Below are positions 36,501 to 44,622 of a stretch of 64,000 nt of DNA, in pieces. Position 1 is the stretch's first letter, and the number at the start of each line of letters is the position of its first letter. This DNA is from JAAXGI01 sp963579625 (GTDB lineage: Bacteria; Gemmatimonadota; Gemmatimonadetes; Longimicrobiales; Gaopeijiaceae): positions 1-64,000 of the forward strand of contig CAUZHN010000001.1 of NCBI GenBank assembly GCA_963579625.1, written 5' to 3'. The notes beneath the pieces are model-generated. The model was not told where the DNA came from. It saw nothing but the letters and a program-made list of their open reading frames with translations, and ran no database searches. The position numbers were made by a program, and so were the translations under genes.

Positions 36501-36930
36501 ACAGCAGGGCGGTCAGCAACAGGGTGGCGGCGATCAGATTGGAGGAAGCCGGCTTGGTGGTGGTCAGGGTGGCGGATTCGATGATCGAGTGACCCGCCAA
36601 CTCAGGAGAGAGGCTGGCGAGCGGCGGTTCCAGGCCGAGGAGCTTAGGGACCGACTCGCAGAAGCAGGTGTTCCGGCTGAAAGCTTAGAGGGACTCATCA
36701 ACGTAGTAGACAGATTCCGGGACCTAGAAGCCCGTGGGATCTATGGAGATCCGCGAGCCCTCTCCGAGCTTCAGCGGGACCTGATTGAGAGCTTGAGAGA
36801 ACTCGATTTTGATGTGCGCCGGCACTTCGCGGCCGAGAACCGAGAGGGTCCGATAGTTGCCGGCTCCGGAGATGTCCCCGAAGGATACCAAGATCTCGTC
36901 GAGGAGTACTTCCGGAGCCTGGCGAGATAG
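33544..36930 (+). CDS. DUF4175-family giant coiled-coil membrane protein
   Basis: 1128 residues. Three membrane helices lie in the first 180 residues (ILLSAVGGMSALLIVGVLID, ATIIAALLYVGVAVVTF, LSWSIGGLAVLLAVLLLADP). Residues 200-500 are beta-rich DUF4175 sandwich repeats with ASDDYAVDVLDLIYSVNGGE. A ten-residue glycine run (coded by ten GGT codons) begins the second half, which is almost all charged coiled coil rich in E, R, Q and A with more low-complexity spots (GGGGG; three QQQGG units near residue 982). The C-terminus FDVRRHFAAENREG, then YFRSLAR, is typical of the family. It ends the MoxR/BatA block and is likely its periplasmic structural arm. Confidence 0.88.
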   Translation: MKRSVGRERIELRNVVHTVRRRWRTRNFLRGILLSAVGGMSALLIVGVLIDRWTWGPKSATIIAALLYVGVAVVTFRTLIRPLFRKVSDRQVALYLEEHEPGLKAEILTAVDSLDEEPDPQSAELLSRLVRSAVLRARVVEGGRRVDREPLKRLSWSIGGLAVLLAVLLLADPLGLRQSAPGLVRPWTVVEVASPLAIHIFPGDTVLPRGAELHIAARLDGFASDEVEVSFRPDEGTEWDRWPMIVHDEEMGDHEFVLFRVEESIEYFAEAEGIQSGTYRIDVVDLPYVSRLELELHHPSYTGLAPEIIESGGDIYVLPGTRVVVRASPTISVPSGRIVLEDVGEVDMTLADGGVLTGQFMADQNGFYRVDLDDPDGATHRGTPDHLIDIVADLPPIVSLERPARDVRVTSVEEVYVEAQASDDYAVDVLDLIYSVNGGEEQTISLLSGSESHLSEVSVGHTFFLEELDLEPGDLIAYHVRALDNGPDTDEREARTDLFFIEVRPFSQDFRQAEQGGGGGGGGGGMAGQFSERQKDIITATFNVGRDWRLIAPELVEEDIATIALSQESLRDEVNAFLGELQMRLARAPEEMRQVAEELPLATAEMESALVELEDSETSNALPPEQRALQHLLRAEAVFREIQLAQQSQGGGGGGASGSEIREDLADFFDLEMDRLRNQYEELQQGERQQMDQQLNEALERLRELARRQEQEQERLQRVAERLPPGSAGAGGESQRRLAEEAEELARELERLSREYSSPELAETARELQEAANAMRQSATSRNQAGVGQANAAQEALEDARRLMERDQAGRLNGDAQEAVAEAQRALERQREIEEAVQDMPQGLDGRAEALPPILEQKEQLIDELQNLEGDLNRLADGATDDPRAERRFREAASAIRDGQLPDRVDFSRGLVASSRPEQAQEFEAQISELMEDMNEQVQAAASSLDPDAQNRASELAERTRELVRAAESMEERARQAMEDQQQGGQQQGGQQQGGGDQIGGSRLGGGQGGGFDDRVTRQLRREAGERRFQAEELRDRLAEAGVPAESLEGLINVVDRFRDLEARGIYGDPRALSELQRDLIESLRELDFDVRRHFAAENREGPIVAGSGDVPEGYQDLVEEYFRSLAR
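35089..35118 (+). repeat. (GGT)10 microsatellite inside the DUF4175 gene
   Basis: Ten perfect GGT units in frame, encoding ten glycines at the junction between the beta-rich and coiled-coil halves. Unit gain or loss keeps the frame and would only change linker length. Confidence 0.95.
36484..36531 (+). repeat. Tandem QQQGG-coding units
   Basis: Three imperfect 15-base units encode QQQGG, giving a Gln/Gly-rich spacer in the coiled-coil region of the DUF4175 protein. The codons differ between units (GGG, GGC, GGT), so this looks older than the GGT run. Confidence 0.8.
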
Positions 36931-37101
36931 CCCCCAGGCTCGAGTGGGACACCCGGCCCCAGCCGGAGCATACTCCGAGCGAAACATTAGGCCAGATGCA
37001 TTCCGATGGTGCCTGGGGCGGAAGGTGAAATCTGAACTATATTCTGCGTTGTTTCAGGCGCCTTCCCTACGCCAAAGGTCCAATAGCTCGTGGAAGGTCA
37101 C

Positions 37102-38466
37102 ATGACTAAGAAGACCCAGCGATTCATCCGACGGATCCTGACCCTCGGTTTCCCCGTAGTGGCCTTGCTCGTATGCCCGTCGTTCTCGACGGCACACGAG
37201 ATCCCAGCCGCTGTGACTGTGCAAACCTACATCCGAGCCGAAGGCAATGTCCTGAGAATGCTGATCAGGGTACCCCTCGGCTCCATGCGCGACATCCAGT
37301 TCCCCCTCAGGGGCCCCGGATACCTAAACATCGGAGAGGCAGACCCATTCCTACGGGATGGAGCTGTCCTTTGGCTCGTGGACTACCTCCAGCTCTTTGA
37401 GAACGACACACCGCTCAGGGATGTGGAGGTCATCGCAACCCGCGTTTCACTCCCCTCCGACCGGTCATTCTTATCCTTCGATGGCGCTCTTGCGCATATC
37501 CTGAGCCCGCCACTCCCCGAGACCACGGACATCGTGTGGCAACAGGCGATGATGGACGTGGTGCTTGATTACTCGATCGAGTCGGACGAGTCACGGTTCT
37601 CGATCCTATCGGAGCTTGCGCACCTCGGCCTCACGACGGCCACCATTCTCCGATTCGATCTGCCAGGTAGCGAGGAACGGCTCTATCAGTTCACCGGAAA
37701 TCCGGGTCTCGTCGAGCTGGACCCCCGATGGTACCAGGCCGCACTACAGTTCGTGAAGCTCGGCTTTTTCCATATCCTGGATGGAATCGACCACCTTCTC
37801 TTCCTCCTTTGCCTGGTAATCCCCTTTCGAAGGATCGTCCCGCTAATCACACTCGTAACATCATTCACAATCGCCCACTCTATCACGCTCGGAGCGTCAG
37901 CATTCGGCTATGCTCCCTCCGCGCTGTGGTTCCCTGCGCTCGTTGAAACGCTCATTGCGCTCTCGATTGTCTTCATGGCAGTCGAGAACATCATCGGAGC
38001 GAAGTTGCGGCGGCGGTGGCTGGTCGCATTCGGCTTCGGATTGGTCCATGGATTCGGATTCTCTTTTGCACTTCAGGAATCCCTGCAATTCGCGGGTGCT
38101 CACCTAGTCACATCGCTTCTCTCCTTCAACATGGGTGTCGAGCTGGGGCAGATCGGGGTACTCCTAGTAGCGGTGCCACTCGTTGGGCTGCTTTTCCGGC
38201 ACTTAATGGCGGAACGGATGGGAATCATCCTTCTCTCCGCTATCATCGCTCATACGTCCTGGCACTGGATGGCGGATCGCTGGGCGAACCTGCGGTTTTT
38301 CGCCTTTCAGTGGCCTAACTTGGACATTGTCTTCCTCCTCGGAGTAACCCGATGGGCAATGGCAATTTTAGCTCTCGTGGGGCTGGCATGGATCATGGGA
38401 GGAATCTTCGGTAAGATCGAGGAGATCCAAGAGGGGTCTGGCTCCAAGACCCGGGCCGAGCTGTAG
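37102..38466 (+). CDS. HupE/UreJ-2-like membrane protein
   Basis: 454 residues from ATG 37102, with GGAAGG just upstream. A signal peptide ends at FSTA before HEIPAAVTVQTYIR. The N-terminal 200 residues form a periplasmic beta-rich domain. The C-terminal half has about seven helices with the family's histidine motifs: FFHILDGIDHLLFLLCLVIP, FTIAHSITLGAS, GLVHGFGFSFALQE and AHTSWHWM. HupE/UreJ proteins are nickel or cobalt permease-like; the two-domain form seen here is of unproven function. It is 171 bases after the DUF4175 gene, so cotranscription is possible but not shown. No hydrogenase or urease genes are nearby. Confidence 0.88.
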   Translation: MTKKTQRFIRRILTLGFPVVALLVCPSFSTAHEIPAAVTVQTYIRAEGNVLRMLIRVPLGSMRDIQFPLRGPGYLNIGEADPFLRDGAVLWLVDYLQLFENDTPLRDVEVIATRVSLPSDRSFLSFDGALAHILSPPLPETTDIVWQQAMMDVVLDYSIESDESRFSILSELAHLGLTTATILRFDLPGSEERLYQFTGNPGLVELDPRWYQAALQFVKLGFFHILDGIDHLLFLLCLVIPFRRIVPLITLVTSFTIAHSITLGASAFGYAPSALWFPALVETLIALSIVFMAVENIIGAKLRRRWLVAFGFGLVHGFGFSFALQESLQFAGAHLVTSLLSFNMGVELGQIGVLLVAVPLVGLLFRHLMAERMGIILLSAIIAHTSWHWMADRWANLRFFAFQWPNLDIVFLLGVTRWAMAILALVGLAWIMGGIFGKIEEIQEGSGSKTRAEL

Positions 38467-38635
38467 CTGATCGCCGATCGTCACTCGAGCAGAAATCATC
38501 GTCTGGAGCATCGAGGTAGTCTTTCTAGACGGATTCCGAACAGTAGCATACTATTCGCAGACCTGAGGACCATGGCGAAGGCCACGCACGAATGAGCTGC
38601 ATTGGGCCCGAGATGAATCATGACTGGGGGGAGCA

Positions 38636-39385
38636 TTGAGCAGGACAGACAAATGTCGGGTTACCCGGAGAGGGTTCCTTCAGAGCACCGGGATGGCAGC
38701 GTATGGGCTCGCAATCGGACGGCTGCCCACTCTATCTCAGGTGACCACAGACCACCTAAGTCAGTCGCTTCGGATCGGCATCATCGGCTCGGGGCAAATG
38801 GGAGGCGCAGTTGGTCTAAAATGGGCGCAGGCCGGTCACCAGATCTTCTTCTCATCCCGGAACCCAGATCGGCTAGCCGACCTTGTCGCGGAAGCAGGCC
38901 CCAACGCACAAGCGGGGCTTCCGAATGCTGCGGCCAGGTTCGGTGAAGTTGTTCTAATAGCGGTGCCCTACGGGGCGCTACCGCAGGTCGGCCGTGACTA
39001 TGGGACGCTAATGCAGGGAAAAGTCGTAATCGACCTAGGGAATCCGCGTGAAGACCGAGACGGTCCAATGGCCGCTGACGCCATTGCCAGGGGAACCGGA
39101 GTCACCTCGGCTGAGTACTTGCCTGGAGTACGGCTGGTGCGTGCGCTGAGCGCTATCAGTTTTACGCAGGTGCGGGACGGACCTCGAACCCCCGAGCGAA
39201 TTGGAGTGCCAATCGCGGGAGATGACACGGCGGCCGTCGAGATAGCGACGCGGCTCGTCGAAGACGCTGGATTCGACCCTGTGCTCGTAGGATCACTTGC
39301 CCGGGCTCGCGAATTCGATCGTGGAACTGAGGTTTACGTGCGCGGGATGTCGGGCGCTGAAATCCGTACCGCTCTGAACCTCTAA
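38636..39385 (+). CDS. Tat-exported NADP-binding oxidoreductase (F420-reductase-like fold)
   Basis: 249 residues from TTG 38636, four bases after GGGGGGAG. A twin-arginine signal (TRRGFLQSTGMAAYGLAIG) precedes a Rossmann domain with GIIGSGQMGGAVGLKWAQAG and SSRNPDRL, the latter typical of NADP(H) preference. The arrangement, including VVLIAVPYGALPQVG, DLGNPREDRDG and a late RLVEDAGFDPVLVG, resembles NADPH:F420 oxidoreductase (NpdG/Fno) and the related NAD-binding family 2. Such proteins are usually cytosolic; a Tat signal implies export with cofactor bound. Substrate unknown. No F420 genes are visible. Confidence 0.82.
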   Translation: MSRTDKCRVTRRGFLQSTGMAAYGLAIGRLPTLSQVTTDHLSQSLRIGIIGSGQMGGAVGLKWAQAGHQIFFSSRNPDRLADLVAEAGPNAQAGLPNAAARFGEVVLIAVPYGALPQVGRDYGTLMQGKVVIDLGNPREDRDGPMAADAIARGTGVTSAEYLPGVRLVRALSAISFTQVRDGPRTPERIGVPIAGDDTAAVEIATRLVEDAGFDPVLVGSLARAREFDRGTEVYVRGMSGAEIRTALNL

Positions 39386-39445
39386 CACACGATCCTGATC
39401 GTGAATGGTGCTTCTCCTTCTCTTGGAATCTTGGATTGTTGCTTG

Positions 39446-39474
39446 TTGCAGTAACCTTTGGACATCTGTACACT
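39446..39474 (+). promoter_or_regulatory. Sigma-70-like promoter
   Basis: TTGCAG (39446-39451), a 17-base spacer, and TACACT (39469-39474), about 75 bases before the ATG at 39550. A good match for a housekeeping promoter of the Met-rich exported protein. Confidence 0.55.
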
Positions 39475-39549
39475 AGAGCCATGCGGTCCGCCCACGTAAT
39501 CTTTCCAGACCGTGCTCTCTCGTCTCCCATTTTTCAGTCGGGAACTATC

Positions 39550-40695
39550 ATGTTCAAGTCTTCACTCCGTGTTCTGGTATCCACCTTAGTTCTTCTCGGC
39601 ACCCTAGGGTCGACAGAGCTGGCAGCTCAGTCTTATGGGGATGTGCTTTCGGGCGAGTTCCCGGCGCTCAGGGCGCTGTTCAACGCCTTCGATGTCACAC
39701 ACGGAGCTCTATACGAACACCTCGTGACGATTGGTGAGTCTAGCGGCTCGGAGGAAGCTCAGGACCAGCTACGCGAGGTGCTCACAACGCAGACGAACAT
39801 GACGATGCTGGATATGATGCAGATGAGTGTTGGCGGGGACATGACAGGGATGACCATGGGTCCGTTCGGGCCGCTTGAGACCGGAGTGTTAACGGAGCTG
39901 ACCGAGCTGGTCCGAGCCGAACACTCGGCGGCAGATGCCGATGATGCATTTTCTAACAACGGCGCGCTCACTCCGGGGGCGACCTTAGTGTTGCAGCGTG
40001 GAAGGGAGTTCGAGGCACAGATCTTTGACATATACTCGAATGCTGGAATTTCCGATAAGTTTCGTGCCATCAACTCCGCGGTAGACGAGTACCTCAGCGA
40101 TTCGGGGCGCTCCGTTCCAGCCCAACCGAAATCGCCTACGCTCTTGTACGGCCACCCCTTTGCTTCAGCCTTCAAGACCGGGTTCCCGAGGTTGAGCGGG
40201 CTGCTCTGGGCCTCTCAATGGCTTCGGCTCGCCTCGCTCGAGCCACTCATGGTAGGTGTCAGCAGAGACGCAACTGAGGATGGAGTCACCACCACGATCA
40301 ACCGGTTCCAAGGCAAGCTCGAGGGGATCCAAGGGATGTCAATGCTTCCGACCGAAATCCCGATGGTGCCAGCCATTTCCCCACTGCTCCTCAACCGACA
40401 CCCGGAAGCCGCTGCTATCATTGACAACTTGAACGTGCTTGAAACGGTGATCGCGGACCTCCTCGTGCATCCCGATGTCCAGGATCATAATGCCTCGATT
40501 GACGCGATCATTTATGAGTTCACGAACGGTCAGTCAAACATTGCCACGGCAAGCGACTATCTTCTCTCCGCGCTACGGACTGGAATCTTCGCCCAGGGTG
40601 GGCCGGCCCTCGGAACGCTGGCAAGGTCCGAGAGGAACCGCTCGAGGATGGAGATGGAAATGCCGGGCCACGTGAGTTTGCCCGGAATGAACTAG
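39550..40695 (+). CDS. Exported Met-rich protein of unknown function
   Basis: 381 residues from ATG 39550, with GGGAA about seven bases upstream. The signal peptide FKSSLRVLVSTLVLLGTLG ends at ELAAQ. The mature protein is mainly helical. A segment near residues 85-110 has an exceptional run of methionines (MTMLDMMQMSVGGDMTGMTM) and the C-terminus is also Met-rich (RMEMEMPGHVSLPGMN). Clustered Met with few Cys is a feature of periplasmic copper(I)-binding proteins, but nothing else here proves that role. I do not recognise the family. Own promoter upstream; convergent with the GMC oxidoreductase. Confidence 0.78.
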   Translation: MFKSSLRVLVSTLVLLGTLGSTELAAQSYGDVLSGEFPALRALFNAFDVTHGALYEHLVTIGESSGSEEAQDQLREVLTTQTNMTMLDMMQMSVGGDMTGMTMGPFGPLETGVLTELTELVRAEHSAADADDAFSNNGALTPGATLVLQRGREFEAQIFDIYSNAGISDKFRAINSAVDEYLSDSGRSVPAQPKSPTLLYGHPFASAFKTGFPRLSGLLWASQWLRLASLEPLMVGVSRDATEDGVTTTINRFQGKLEGIQGMSMLPTEIPMVPAISPLLLNRHPEAAAIIDNLNVLETVIADLLVHPDVQDHNASIDAIIYEFTNGQSNIATASDYLLSALRTGIFAQGGPALGTLARSERNRSRMEMEMPGHVSLPGMN

Positions 40696-40778
40696 CCACA
40701 CGCTCTGCACTGGCAGTAGGCCCAGTCGGGTATTCCTCCCATGGGTCCACGCACCAAGTCTCCGGGCTGGGAACTAAC

Positions 40779-42485
40779 TTAACCGGCGATGTCACTCCAG
40801 TTGTCGGCCAAGTGTTGAGCGGTACGCCACGAGAGGGCCTGGACGGTAAGGGTCGGGTTTCGGGAACCACTCGTCCCCATGACCGAAGCTCCAAGGATCC
40901 CTAGATTCCCTGCCTCATGCGAGAAACCCCAGCGATCGACCACATTCGTCTCCAGGTCGTCCCCCATCCGCGTCCCCCCATACGCGTGCGTGGACACGCC
41001 CATAGTACTCCCTAGATTCCCCCGATTGACTTCGATGGCCCCGGCTTCGCGGTACCATGATTCCATCTTGTCTTGCAAAAACTTGCCGATCCTCAGCTCG
41101 TTACTCCCCAACGCAGCCGTGATTCGGATTACCGGAAATCCGAGCGAATCGGTCACGGTAGGATCGAGATCCAAATAATTGTTCTCGTAGGGGAGTGTCG
41201 TTTTTTGGAGATAGGCCCCATTCGAACGATCCGCATTGTCCCGAATGAACTTCTTCCACTGAGTGCCCCAGCCGGGGGCCCGACCGTATGTATTCATACT
41301 GGCCGCCCCGATTGGCCGTCGATCCGAATAGACCCACATGTTCCCACCACCGATAAAATTCAGATCGGAATGATCAAAGTTGTCGTCGGCCCATTCGTCA
41401 ACGGCCACCCCCTGCGCGGGGAGCCCGTACCACGAGTTCAGGCTGTAGGGAAAGAGCGCCGACACGCTGGCACCCTGGTAATGACTGAAGTAATGGCGTC
41501 CCACCTGCCCCTGGTTGTTCGACAGGCCATCGGGATAGGCTAGAGACTTGGACAGAAGCAGCATCCTGACGTTCTCGTACGTGTAACCAGCGAGGAGAAC
41601 GACTTTCGCAGGCTGAAAATACTCATCCTGGCCGACACGGTAGTTGACTCCGGTTACCCTCCCCTCCCTATCGACCTCGACTTTGGTTACGTGAGCACTC
41701 GTGATCACCTTCAGATTTCCGGTTTCCAGGGCCTTTGGAATCGTGGTGACGCAGGTTGCGCTCTTCGCATCAACGTGGCAGCCACCCCTGCTGCAATGTC
41801 CATGGTAGACGCAGCCCGAGCGGCCTTCATATAGTTCGGTGTTGATCGCGGCGGGACCTGGAAAGGGGGTCCAACCCAGCAAGCGGGCCCTATCCGCCAT
41901 CCGCTCGAGGAAGGCAGTCCAACGTAGCGGTGGCATGGGGTATTCGCGCTCCCGAGGCCCCTCGAACGGGTTTCCGCGTGGGTCGATGTTACCCCGGATG
42001 TTCCCGGCCTGTCCCGACACACCCACCTCTCGCTCTACGACATCGTAGTAGGGCTCCAGTTCATCGTAACCGAAGGGCCAATCTGCCACGGTCGAGCCAG
42101 AGGGGATCCTAGACGCACCGTAACGCCGCTTGGTCTCACTTACGACCCGAAAGTCCCATGGATTCAAACGCCAACTCTGGGCCCAGTAGTGGATCGAAGT
42201 GCCCCCCACGGCGTTCATCATCGGATGTGAACCCACCTGGGTCGCTGTCTGCGACTCGTTGTTACGCACGGTGGGACGCTCCTGCTGCGTCTTCTTAACC
42301 AGGAAAGGCCAAAGCCGGACATTGTTCCGGATCTCGTCAGGCACGAAGTCCCGGCGATCAAGCCACGTGCCCGCCTCCAGACCCACGACCTTGAGGCCCG
42401 CCCGGGCCAGTGGCAGAGCAGCGACACCTCCCGCGGCCCCCAGACCCACAACTACGACGTCGGCCTCTTTAAGTTTTCTTGGCAT
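40779..42485 (-). CDS. GMC-family oxidoreductase, gluconate 2-dehydrogenase large-subunit-like
   Basis: 568 residues. The FAD-binding Rossmann motif is at the N-terminus, VVVVGLGAAGGVAALPLARAG (glycines at residues 14-19), with EAGTW after it. Other marks: NAVGGTSIHYWAQSWRLNPW, HCSRGGCHVDAKSA, VVLLAGYTYENVRMLLLSKS, and the C-terminal GMC signature region THAYGGTRMGDD followed by LGILGASVMGTSGSRNPTLT. It lacks a signal peptide of its own, but the gene upstream encodes a Tat-bearing small subunit, so it is probably carried out as a complex. It likely oxidises a sugar, sugar acid or alcohol in the periplasm. No cytochrome subunit is adjacent. Confidence 0.9.
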   Translation of the reverse strand: MPRKLKEADVVVVGLGAAGGVAALPLARAGLKVVGLEAGTWLDRRDFVPDEIRNNVRLWPFLVKKTQQERPTVRNNESQTATQVGSHPMMNAVGGTSIHYWAQSWRLNPWDFRVVSETKRRYGASRIPSGSTVADWPFGYDELEPYYDVVEREVGVSGQAGNIRGNIDPRGNPFEGPREREYPMPPLRWTAFLERMADRARLLGWTPFPGPAAINTELYEGRSGCVYHGHCSRGGCHVDAKSATCVTTIPKALETGNLKVITSAHVTKVEVDREGRVTGVNYRVGQDEYFQPAKVVLLAGYTYENVRMLLLSKSLAYPDGLSNNQGQVGRHYFSHYQGASVSALFPYSLNSWYGLPAQGVAVDEWADDNFDHSDLNFIGGGNMWVYSDRRPIGAASMNTYGRAPGWGTQWKKFIRDNADRSNGAYLQKTTLPYENNYLDLDPTVTDSLGFPVIRITAALGSNELRIGKFLQDKMESWYREAGAIEVNRGNLGSTMGVSTHAYGGTRMGDDLETNVVDRWGFSHEAGNLGILGASVMGTSGSRNPTLTVQALSWRTAQHLADNWSDIAG

Positions 42486-42546
42486 CGTTTCCCCTTTTCA
42501 ACCGGCCTACCTTTCTGGAGCTCATCAGTCATAGCCCCCGACGAGC

Positions 42547-43230
42547 TTACTCGTATACAGACCTCCGAAGAGACTGGAGCGCTCCCGATTCCAGCAACTT
42601 CTGGTCCTCCACGCTCACAGCCATTCTGGGTCCCGGATAGTCGATGAGATCCCAGCCGATAAAGTCGCGGTTCCCTCCGTAGTACGGATCTCCGAAGGTA
42701 GCCTGCCACGTGTGTGCTCTCACTAGGTTGAAGAAGGCCGCGGAGCTGCCCAGGAACCCAGCCCCCGAGCCTGTAGCTCCTCCCGTCTGCACATCGAATA
42801 ACACTGAGTCCTGATCGGTGTGATCGAGATCAATGAATCGGGCACCTCGGGAGTACTGGGCGTATCGATCGAGGGCCAGAAGTCCTGCCCGGTAGATCTC
42901 GCGGGAGGCGGCAAGCGCACCGCCGAGCTCGCGGTCGATATACCCGAAAGCCCCGGCCTCTTGGGCGCCCGGTCCGTACTCATCGTCCGGTATTAGTCTT
43001 CCGATCATCGCGTTGAGAATTTCGGCCTCTTCGACGGTCAGATTCATTGTGAGTCCACTTCTTACCGCCCCACTAGCCGCAGGAGTCGGAGTCTCATCTG
43101 GGAGGACCTCCCCTTCTCCCTCTGCGAGTCCGTGAAGCGAGCCGGGGAGGATCGCTGCTGCCCCAGCCAAACCGGCACTTCGGAGCAGATCTCTTCGAGA
43201 GATCCTTCGTGGAGACTGATCATCGGTCAT
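42547..43230 (-). CDS. Gluconate 2-dehydrogenase subunit 3 family protein, Tat signal
   Basis: 227 residues, ATG 43230 with AGGAG seven bases upstream. A clear Tat signal, RRISRRDLLRSAGLAGAAAI, precedes the subunit-3 domain: LTVEEAEILNAMIGRLIPDD near residue 61, then GARFIDLDHTDQDSVLF and the conserved end AHTWQATFGDPYYGGNRD. In this family the small subunit supplies the export signal for the FAD subunit encoded just downstream (61 bases away). Confidence 0.9.
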   Translation of the reverse strand: MTDDQSPRRISRRDLLRSAGLAGAAAILPGSLHGLAEGEGEVLPDETPTPAASGAVRSGLTMNLTVEEAEILNAMIGRLIPDDEYGPGAQEAGAFGYIDRELGGALAASREIYRAGLLALDRYAQYSRGARFIDLDHTDQDSVLFDVQTGGATGSGAGFLGSSAAFFNLVRAHTWQATFGDPYYGGNRDFIGWDLIDYPGPRMAVSVEDQKLLESGALQSLRRSVYE

Positions 43231-43302
43231 ATCTGAACTCCTGTTGATTTCGGCATGCAGGCCGGAATCCCTCTAAGCCGACATTCCTCCGGAAGGAGGG
43301 TT

Positions 43303-43920
43303 CTAGAGGAATTCATTGTCCCGAACGCGGGGCCGACCGCTGGGCTCGGGCATTTGGATGCGCTCGTAGAGGGGCACGAGGTCGCCCTGTCCGATGACAT
43401 GCCCCTCAATAGCTTCAAGGAGCTCTTCCCGATCCAGGTCGGGAGGAAGATTGAGCTCCTCATCAAGCGCATACACCACAAAGTGATAGTGGTGGAGGTT
43501 TCCCGCAGGAGGTGCCGGGCCTCGGTACATGGACAGGCCCCACCCGTTGTTTCCCTGGACGGCCCCTGTGACCTGCGGGGGCATCGGCACCCCGGCATCG
43601 AAGGGGATTCCTTCGGGCAGTCCTCTCGCAGTGCCTGGAATGTTGTAGATGATCCAGTGGACCCAAGGGGGCGGATTCCCCGCGCCATGATCCTGGCAGA
43701 TCACAGCGATCTGCCGGGTGCCCTCCGGCAAATTGTCCCAGGTGAGCGGGGGAGAAAGGTTCCTCCCATCCGGAGCATAGTCCCGGGGCATCATCTGCCC
43801 GGTCTGCATGGTCGGGCTTTGCACAATGATCGGCTCTGGGGATTGAGCCTGCACCCCAGGAGCGACTGCCCCCGCAAAGAGGATTGCTGCCAACAGGCTA
43901 GCACCTATAAGCCTCATCAT
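43303..43920 (-). CDS. PEBP / YbhB-YbcL family exported protein
   Basis: 205 residues from ATG 43920; AAGGAAAG precedes it. A signal peptide (LIGASLLAAILFAGAVAPG) ends at VQAQ. The phosphatidylethanolamine-binding fold follows: YAPDGRNLSPPLTWDNLPEG, WVHWIIYNIPGTARGLPEG, GWGLSMYRGPAPPAGN and HHYHFVVYALDEEL. The bacterial members are small ligand-binding proteins of uncertain role. It sits 72 bases upstream of the GMC small subunit on the same strand, so it may share its message. Confidence 0.9.
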   Translation of the reverse strand: MMRLIGASLLAAILFAGAVAPGVQAQSPEPIIVQSPTMQTGQMMPRDYAPDGRNLSPPLTWDNLPEGTRQIAVICQDHGAGNPPPWVHWIIYNIPGTARGLPEGIPFDAGVPMPPQVTGAVQGNNGWGLSMYRGPAPPAGNLHHYHFVVYALDEELNLPPDLDREELLEAIEGHVIGQGDLVPLYERIQMPEPSGRPRVRDNEFL

Positions 43921-44091
43921 CGAAACTTTCCTTGCAACTGGTACAATCACGTGCTCCTCCCTCGACTCGTTCGAACATATTGGCCAGGGTTTCTTGGGGT
44001 CAAGCAAGCGCGATGCTTACCCCAGGCATTCCGAAGACGAAGCCGAACCACTACCATGGAGAAAGCCTCTCTACGGAGACGCCCCTCGCAT

Positions 44092-44493
44092 ATGGATCAT
44101 ACAGACCTCATAACCCCGCCCGCCATGTCTGCCACCGTGCGCCACACCGCCGACATTCCTGTCGAGCCCGTCGCGGCTGGAACAGCGACTTCTCGCAGAG
44201 TGCTCACCAAGCCCGGGGACGGGTCAGGATTCCACATGCGCCAGTTCGCGATCCGACCGGGCGGGGGAATGCCTCGGCATCGGAATCTCATAGAGCATCA
44301 ACAATTTGTACTGAGTGGGGATGCGACAGTCGGAATCGGGGGCCAGATCCATCACGTTCACGCTGGAGACGTCGTTCACATCCCTGGAGGAACTCCCCAC
44401 TGGTATCGGACAGAGGGCGATGAACCCTTCGAGTTCCTATGCGTCGTACCGGATTCGGAGGATAGCATCGAGTTCTTGCCCAATGACGAGTGA
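44092..44493 (+). CDS. Small cupin-domain protein
   Basis: 133 residues from ATG 44092; GGAGA lies about 12 bases upstream, and ATG 44056 is an alternative giving 12 more residues. A single cupin barrel carries the first motif MPRHRNLIEHQQFVLSGDAT and the second GDVVHIPGGTPHWYRTEG, with His, His, Glu-like and His ligands in the normal places, so it probably binds a metal. Function cannot be narrowed to dioxygenase, isomerase or storage-type roles. The opposite strand also has a long frame across this region, which is not coding. Confidence 0.85.
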   Translation: MDHTDLITPPAMSATVRHTADIPVEPVAAGTATSRRVLTKPGDGSGFHMRQFAIRPGGGMPRHRNLIEHQQFVLSGDATVGIGGQIHHVHAGDVVHIPGGTPHWYRTEGDEPFEFLCVVPDSEDSIEFLPNDE

Positions 44494-44622
44494 GGGTCGA
44501 GGTAGGTTAAACGGTCTTGCCTCACCAAGGCACCGATTTTACCCTGCTTTTTCATGCTCTTCAGCGTCGGCTCATGCCGACAAACCCAGCGTCCTCACCG
44601 GCTGACCCGCTGATCGGAATCG

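Noticed and set aside
22143..36930. A MoxR-vWA anti-phage conflict system.
   Set aside because: Components have signals and membrane helices, the caspase-fold protein lacks Cys, and no toxin or mobile-element context is present. Envelope role is more likely.
43255..44493. A 412-codon plus-strand frame.
   Set aside because: Only its last part is the cupin. The first two thirds lie antisense to the PEBP gene and have no domain or ribosome site.
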